Positions 61,177 to 64,000 of a stretch of 64,000 nt of DNA are shown piece by piece. The notes under the pieces were generated by a model. The model made no database searches, was not told the origin of the DNA, and saw nothing but the letters and a program-made list of their open reading frames with translations. Within the stretch, counting starts at the first letter, position 1, and every line of letters starts with the position of its first letter. Source of the stretch: Bacteroidales bacterium (GTDB lineage Bacteria > Bacteroidota > Bacteroidia > Bacteroidales > UBA932); NCBI GenBank assembly GCA_028724885.1, contig JAQYTJ010000013.1, positions 81,301-145,300 on the forward strand, given 5' to 3'. A program made the translations under genes and the position numbers.

Positions 61177-62763
61177 ATGGAGTCCGAAAAAAACGAAAAA
61201 GATCAGAAAGATCTGATTGTCGACGTATCGCCGACTGAAGTTCACATTGCGCTCATGGAAAACCATAAGCTGATTGAACTGAACAAGGAGTCTAGCAACG
61301 GGCACAGTTTTTCAGTTGGGGATGTTTATCTTGGGAAAGTCAAGAAAATCCTCCCTGCGCTCAATGCGGCCTTCGTGGACATCGGGGATAAAAAGGAAGC
61401 TTTCGTGCATTACCTCGACCTCGGGCTGTATTTCACAGCCTTCGACGAGTTCGTCAAGAAGAGCAATCCTAACAGCGACCTGAATGCGTTATATTCAGGG
61501 ATCAAGCTAGGGCCTATCTTGGAGAAGGAAGGAAGAATCGAGAATGTGCTTAAGCCTGGGCAGATGATTGTCGCCCAGATCGTAAAAGAACCGATTTCCA
61601 CTAAGGGTTCAAGACTGACTGCGGAAATTTCATTGGCAGGACGAAACATTGTGCTGATGCCATTCGCCGAGAAGGTGAACGTGTCCCAGAAGATCGTCTC
61701 CAAAGAAGAAAAAAGAAGGCTTGAGACTCTGGTCAAGAGTATTCTGCCGAAAAATTACGGCGCCATCATCCGCACTGCTGCAGAAGGCAAGAATGCTGCA
61801 GTTCTGGTTGCCGAAGTTAAATCTCTCATCCAGAAATGGGAGACATCATGGAAGAAGATCGCTGGGAAAAAGAGCATCCAGCTGCTGTTCACTGAGTACA
61901 GCAAGACGACCACCATCCTAAGGGATTTGCTCAACGATTCTTTCACGAATATTTATGTGAATGATGAGAAAGAGTATGAGGAAACAAAGAAATATATCTC
62001 CTTAATCTCCCCCGAGCAAGAGAAAATCGTTAAGCTGTACAATGGGAAAGAGCCTATTTTCGACCATTTCGAGATCACTAGGCAGATCAAGAGTTCTTTC
62101 GGCAAGGTGGTTCCGATGAAACAAGGGGCTTATCTAGTAATAGAGACCACCGAGGCATTGAACGTGATCGACGTGAACAGCGGCATCAGGGCAAGGACGG
62201 ATGACCAGGAGGAGAACACCTTCGAGGTCAACTGCATTGCCGCTGAGGAGATTGCCAGGCAATTGAGGCTAAGGGACATGGGTGGCATCGTCATCGTGGA
62301 TTTCATAGACATGGAATCTCCGGAGCATCGCAACGAGCTGCTAAAGAAGATGCAGCAGTTCATGGATAGCGATAGAGCGAAACACAACGTCCTCCCTCTT
62401 ACGAAGTTCGGCCTCATGCAGATCACTCGCCAGAGAATAAGGCCGGTGACCGAGATCAACACTACCGAAGTTTGTCCTACGTGCCATGGCACAGGAAAAA
62501 TTGCGTCTAGCGTAGTGATCGATGAGGAAATCGAGCGGAAGCTCACCTATTTCGTGGATAATGGGCTAAATGCCATCACTATTAAAGTAAGCCCTATACT
62601 TGGATCTTACCTCAAACGTGGCTCGAACCTGTTCGGCGACAAGTCTTTCCTGGGGAAATGGCGGCGGAAGTACAAATGTAAGATTAATATGATTGAAGTC
62701 ACTGACTTCACAGTCCTGCAAAATGAATATTACGATGAGAAAGGGGATAAGCTGGAAAGCTAA
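61177..62763 (+). CDS. rng: Ribonuclease G/E family endoribonuclease
   Basis: A 528-residue RNase G-type enzyme acting in rRNA maturation and mRNA decay. An S1 domain (about 45-130, GDVYLGKVKKILPALNAAFVDIG) is followed by the catalytic core, with the Mg2+ Asp residues in NVIDVNSGI and GIVIVDFIDME, and the zinc-link CPTCHGTG (about residues 433-440). There is no long scaffold C-terminus as in E. coli RNase E. I start at the ATG at 61177; a TTG four codons earlier is unlikely. The terminator hairpin overlaps its last codons. Confidence 0.95.
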   Translation: MESEKNEKDQKDLIVDVSPTEVHIALMENHKLIELNKESSNGHSFSVGDVYLGKVKKILPALNAAFVDIGDKKEAFVHYLDLGLYFTAFDEFVKKSNPNSDLNALYSGIKLGPILEKEGRIENVLKPGQMIVAQIVKEPISTKGSRLTAEISLAGRNIVLMPFAEKVNVSQKIVSKEEKRRLETLVKSILPKNYGAIIRTAAEGKNAAVLVAEVKSLIQKWETSWKKIAGKKSIQLLFTEYSKTTTILRDLLNDSFTNIYVNDEKEYEETKKYISLISPEQEKIVKLYNGKEPIFDHFEITRQIKSSFGKVVPMKQGAYLVIETTEALNVIDVNSGIRARTDDQEENTFEVNCIAAEEIARQLRLRDMGGIVIVDFIDMESPEHRNELLKKMQQFMDSDRAKHNVLPLTKFGLMQITRQRIRPVTEINTTEVCPTCHGTGKIASSVVIDEEIERKLTYFVDNGLNAITIKVSPILGSYLKRGSNLFGDKSFLGKWRRKYKCKINMIEVTDFTVLQNEYYDEKGDKLES

Positions 62764-62774
62764 TCCCCTTTTTT
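62741..62774 (+). terminator. rng terminator, overlapping the stop codon
   Basis: AAGGGGATAAGCT, loop GGAA, then AGCTAATCCCCTT (one mismatch), followed by six T. The left arm encodes the final residues GDKLES. Confidence 0.9.
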
Positions 62775-62775
62775 A

Positions 62776-62893
62776 GGGGGCGCTGCCCCCTGAGAACCCC
62801 TGCGGCTCCCGGCCTTGTGTTATTCGCTTGGCTTAGCGCCGCGCGAATACCCGGCCTCCGCCGGTCGCCCGACGGCGACAGGGCGCTGCCCCC
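62776..62893 (+). repeat. Dispersed multi-hairpin element, copy 2
   Basis: Same element as 5180-5304, bounded by GGGGC-GCT-GCCCC-type palindromes. The main stem is TATTCGC/GCGAATA (copy 1: CATTCGC/GCGGATG) and the third hairpin GTCGCC/GGCGAC (copy 1: GTCGCG/CGCGAC). It starts two bases after the rng terminator T-run. Confidence 0.8.
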
Positions 62894-63090
62894 GTTTATG
62901 CGGTTCCGGAATCAAGTTCGGTGTGACGGATGCCTTTTCACTTCCTTACCAAACGCATCTCATTCGAGAGCAGCACAGCCAACCATGTCGTTTATTTGGC
63001 AGAACCAGGTCGCCTTCATGACGTCGGCGCTGCCTGCTTTGATCCAGAATGAAGGATCAAGTTCAAAACCCTGTGTTTAAGAATACGCCA

Positions 63091-63240
63091 CGTCATCCTA
63101 AACTATACTCCCCGTCGACCCGAACGACCCCTGAACTGTATCCCAGTCTTCCCGAATGACCCACAACGTAACCCTGAACTGGAAAGTATCTATTCGACTC
63201 ACCCCGTCACCCCGAATGCCCCACCCCGTCATCCTGAACT
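63091..63240 (+). repeat. Array of degenerate CGTCATCCTGAA units, block 1
   Basis: Loosely spaced units of about 20-35 bases on the theme CCCCGTCA(T/C)CC(C/T)GAA. The last 39 bases (about 63200-63240) are nearly identical to 63893-63931 in block 2. Confidence 0.6.
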
Positions 63241-63296
63241 TGATTCAGGATCTGTTTTTCGCAAACCCAGATTCCGGATCGAGTCCGGAATGACGG
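63229..63296. repeat. REP-like palindrome doublet
   Basis: Two imperfect palindromes: ATCCTGAACTTGATTCAGGAT (63231-63251 region), and ATTCCGGATCGAGTCCGGAAT (63271-63291 region). CGTCAT on the left and ATGACG on the right make the pair an outer inverted repeat. This resembles BIME-type REP pairs. Confidence 0.65.
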
Positions 63297-63794
63297 AAGA
63301 AGGATGAACTCGTTTTACCGTCAACGTGAAATGTTGGGCTGACGGTGAGGCTGTGGTCGCAAAGCATGCATCCATGTCCTCGCTTAGAAGGACGTGAATT
63401 TATGGGCGACGGTATAGTGCCACCGGCTGGCTTGTAATAAAGGACTGCGCCGCCCACCCAGTTTCATAGAACGGGGGTCGGCAATGGGAATATGTGTCCC
63501 CGGCTCTTAAAATGAATGTCACCGTTGCCTGCAATTGTGAATAATCACAACCTCTCTTTCAGGTTTCACAAAACCTCGTCGATGCTGAAGCAATAAAGAA
63601 TTGCATACGTGTATTTAAACCCTCCGGAAGAAGTGTCTCGCAAAACGCTGTCGAGGCAGGCTGCTCAGAAGCGCGCAGGGAAGGGCATATCTCGACATCG
63701 AGGCCTCCAAAGAGCCACGTTGTCGACCGGCACCCCCTTGCAGAGCCGCCGGAAGGACTTGCTCCGACAGCACTTCGCGAAATTCCACTACGTT

Positions 63795-63935
63795 CATCCT
63801 GTACGACCAACGCCGTCATCGCGAACCCGGTCATCCCGAATGACCCACTACGTCATCCTTAACTATAATCCCTGTCACACTGAACTGTACTCCCCGTCAC
63901 CCTGAATGCCCCACCCCGTCATCCTGAATGATCTT
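63795..63935 (+). repeat. Array of degenerate CGTCATCCTGAA units, block 2
   Basis: A second block of the same units as 63091-63240, continuing towards the window end. The spacing is irregular, so it is not a CRISPR. Confidence 0.6.
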
Positions 63936-64000
63936 TCCCTCGCTCAGCCCGAACGACACGTCCAGTCGCCCTGCTGACAAATCCGGCAAAAGCGCATCAG

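Larger units (their letters stand above)
62894..64000. other. Repeat-rich region without a convincing gene
   Basis: About 1.1 kb. Short open frames are rich in Pro, Arg, Ser and Thr and not protein-like. Two blocks of degenerate CCCGTCATCCTGAA-type units and a REP-like doublet are listed separately. Around 63630-63665 and 63745-63785 two related segments face each other (CGCAAAACGCTGTCGAGGCA, and its diverged inverse). Confidence 0.6.

Noticed and set aside
63091..63935. Repeat array as a CRISPR
   Set aside because: Units are degenerate, irregularly spaced and palindromic in part, with no constant spacers and no cas genes.
1..64000. tRNA, rRNA, tmRNA, SRP RNA or RNase P RNA genes
   Set aside because: No T-loop plus acceptor-stem combination or other RNA signature was found by reading either strand; a dedicated scan could still find one in the short intergenic regions.

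Overview
The window comes from a chromosome of the phylum Bacteroidota, most likely order Bacteroidales. Two SusC/SusD pairs, further TonB-dependent receptors, a DUF4249 lipoprotein, fragments of a hybrid two-component regulator and a 29-residue bS22/COX24-type basic protein all fit this. So do several promoters that match the Bacteroidota consensus TTTG-N19/20-TAnnTTTG exactly. I cannot resolve family or genus.

Layout. 1-7.6 kb: LysE exporter, a 1.3 kb stretch with no recognisable gene, dnaK, a queuosine module (queF plus a YhhQ transporter behind a preQ1-I riboswitch), prfA and a GNAT-like protein. 7.7-10.1 kb: NfeD-flotillin-HTH operon. 10.1-16.1 kb: M16 peptidase and a double-domain esterase, opposite a LysR regulator. 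16.2-19.7 kb: TonB receptor with DUF4249 lipoprotein. 19.7-26.6 kb: rpsA-rnz, corA, mntP and the peptidoglycan-recycling set murK-murQ with recR. 26.7-33 kb: SGNH hydrolase, PnuC transporter, a BtuB/BtuG-like uptake pair, a DMT protein and class II fructose-bisphosphate aldolase. 33-44.3 kb: two susC-susD pairs. 44.3-47.9 kb: LysR, di-iron repair protein Ric and hybrid cluster protein Hcp, a nitrosative-stress set. 47.9-51.3 kb: an accessory patch with a Schlafen/AlbA_2-type gene and broken regulator and enzyme remnants. 51.3-55.4 kb: glycan-related lipoproteins (DUF4091, and GH20 with an in-frame stop). 55.4-62.8 kb: DUF5106 thioredoxin-like protein, coaD, ung, lon, then HU, a bS22-like protein and RNase G/E. 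62.8-64 kb: repeat-rich DNA without a convincing gene.

The main novelty is an architecture seen twice. In each case the 3' end of a gene together with its terminator is present a second time downstream, as a direct repeat enclosing accessory cargo. The tail of susD1 (38198-38350 and 44113-44268) encloses the second susCD pair. The tail of hcp (47707-47921 and 50303-50519) encloses the AlbA_2 gene and a histidine-kinase fragment. No integrase or transposase is visible at either place. Also notable are a roughly 120-nt multi-hairpin repeat present twice with compensatory base changes (5180-5304, 62776-62893), similar inverted repeats upstream of dnaK and lon, a 29-bp palindrome over the promoter of the AlbA_2 gene, and an in-frame stop in the GH20 gene.
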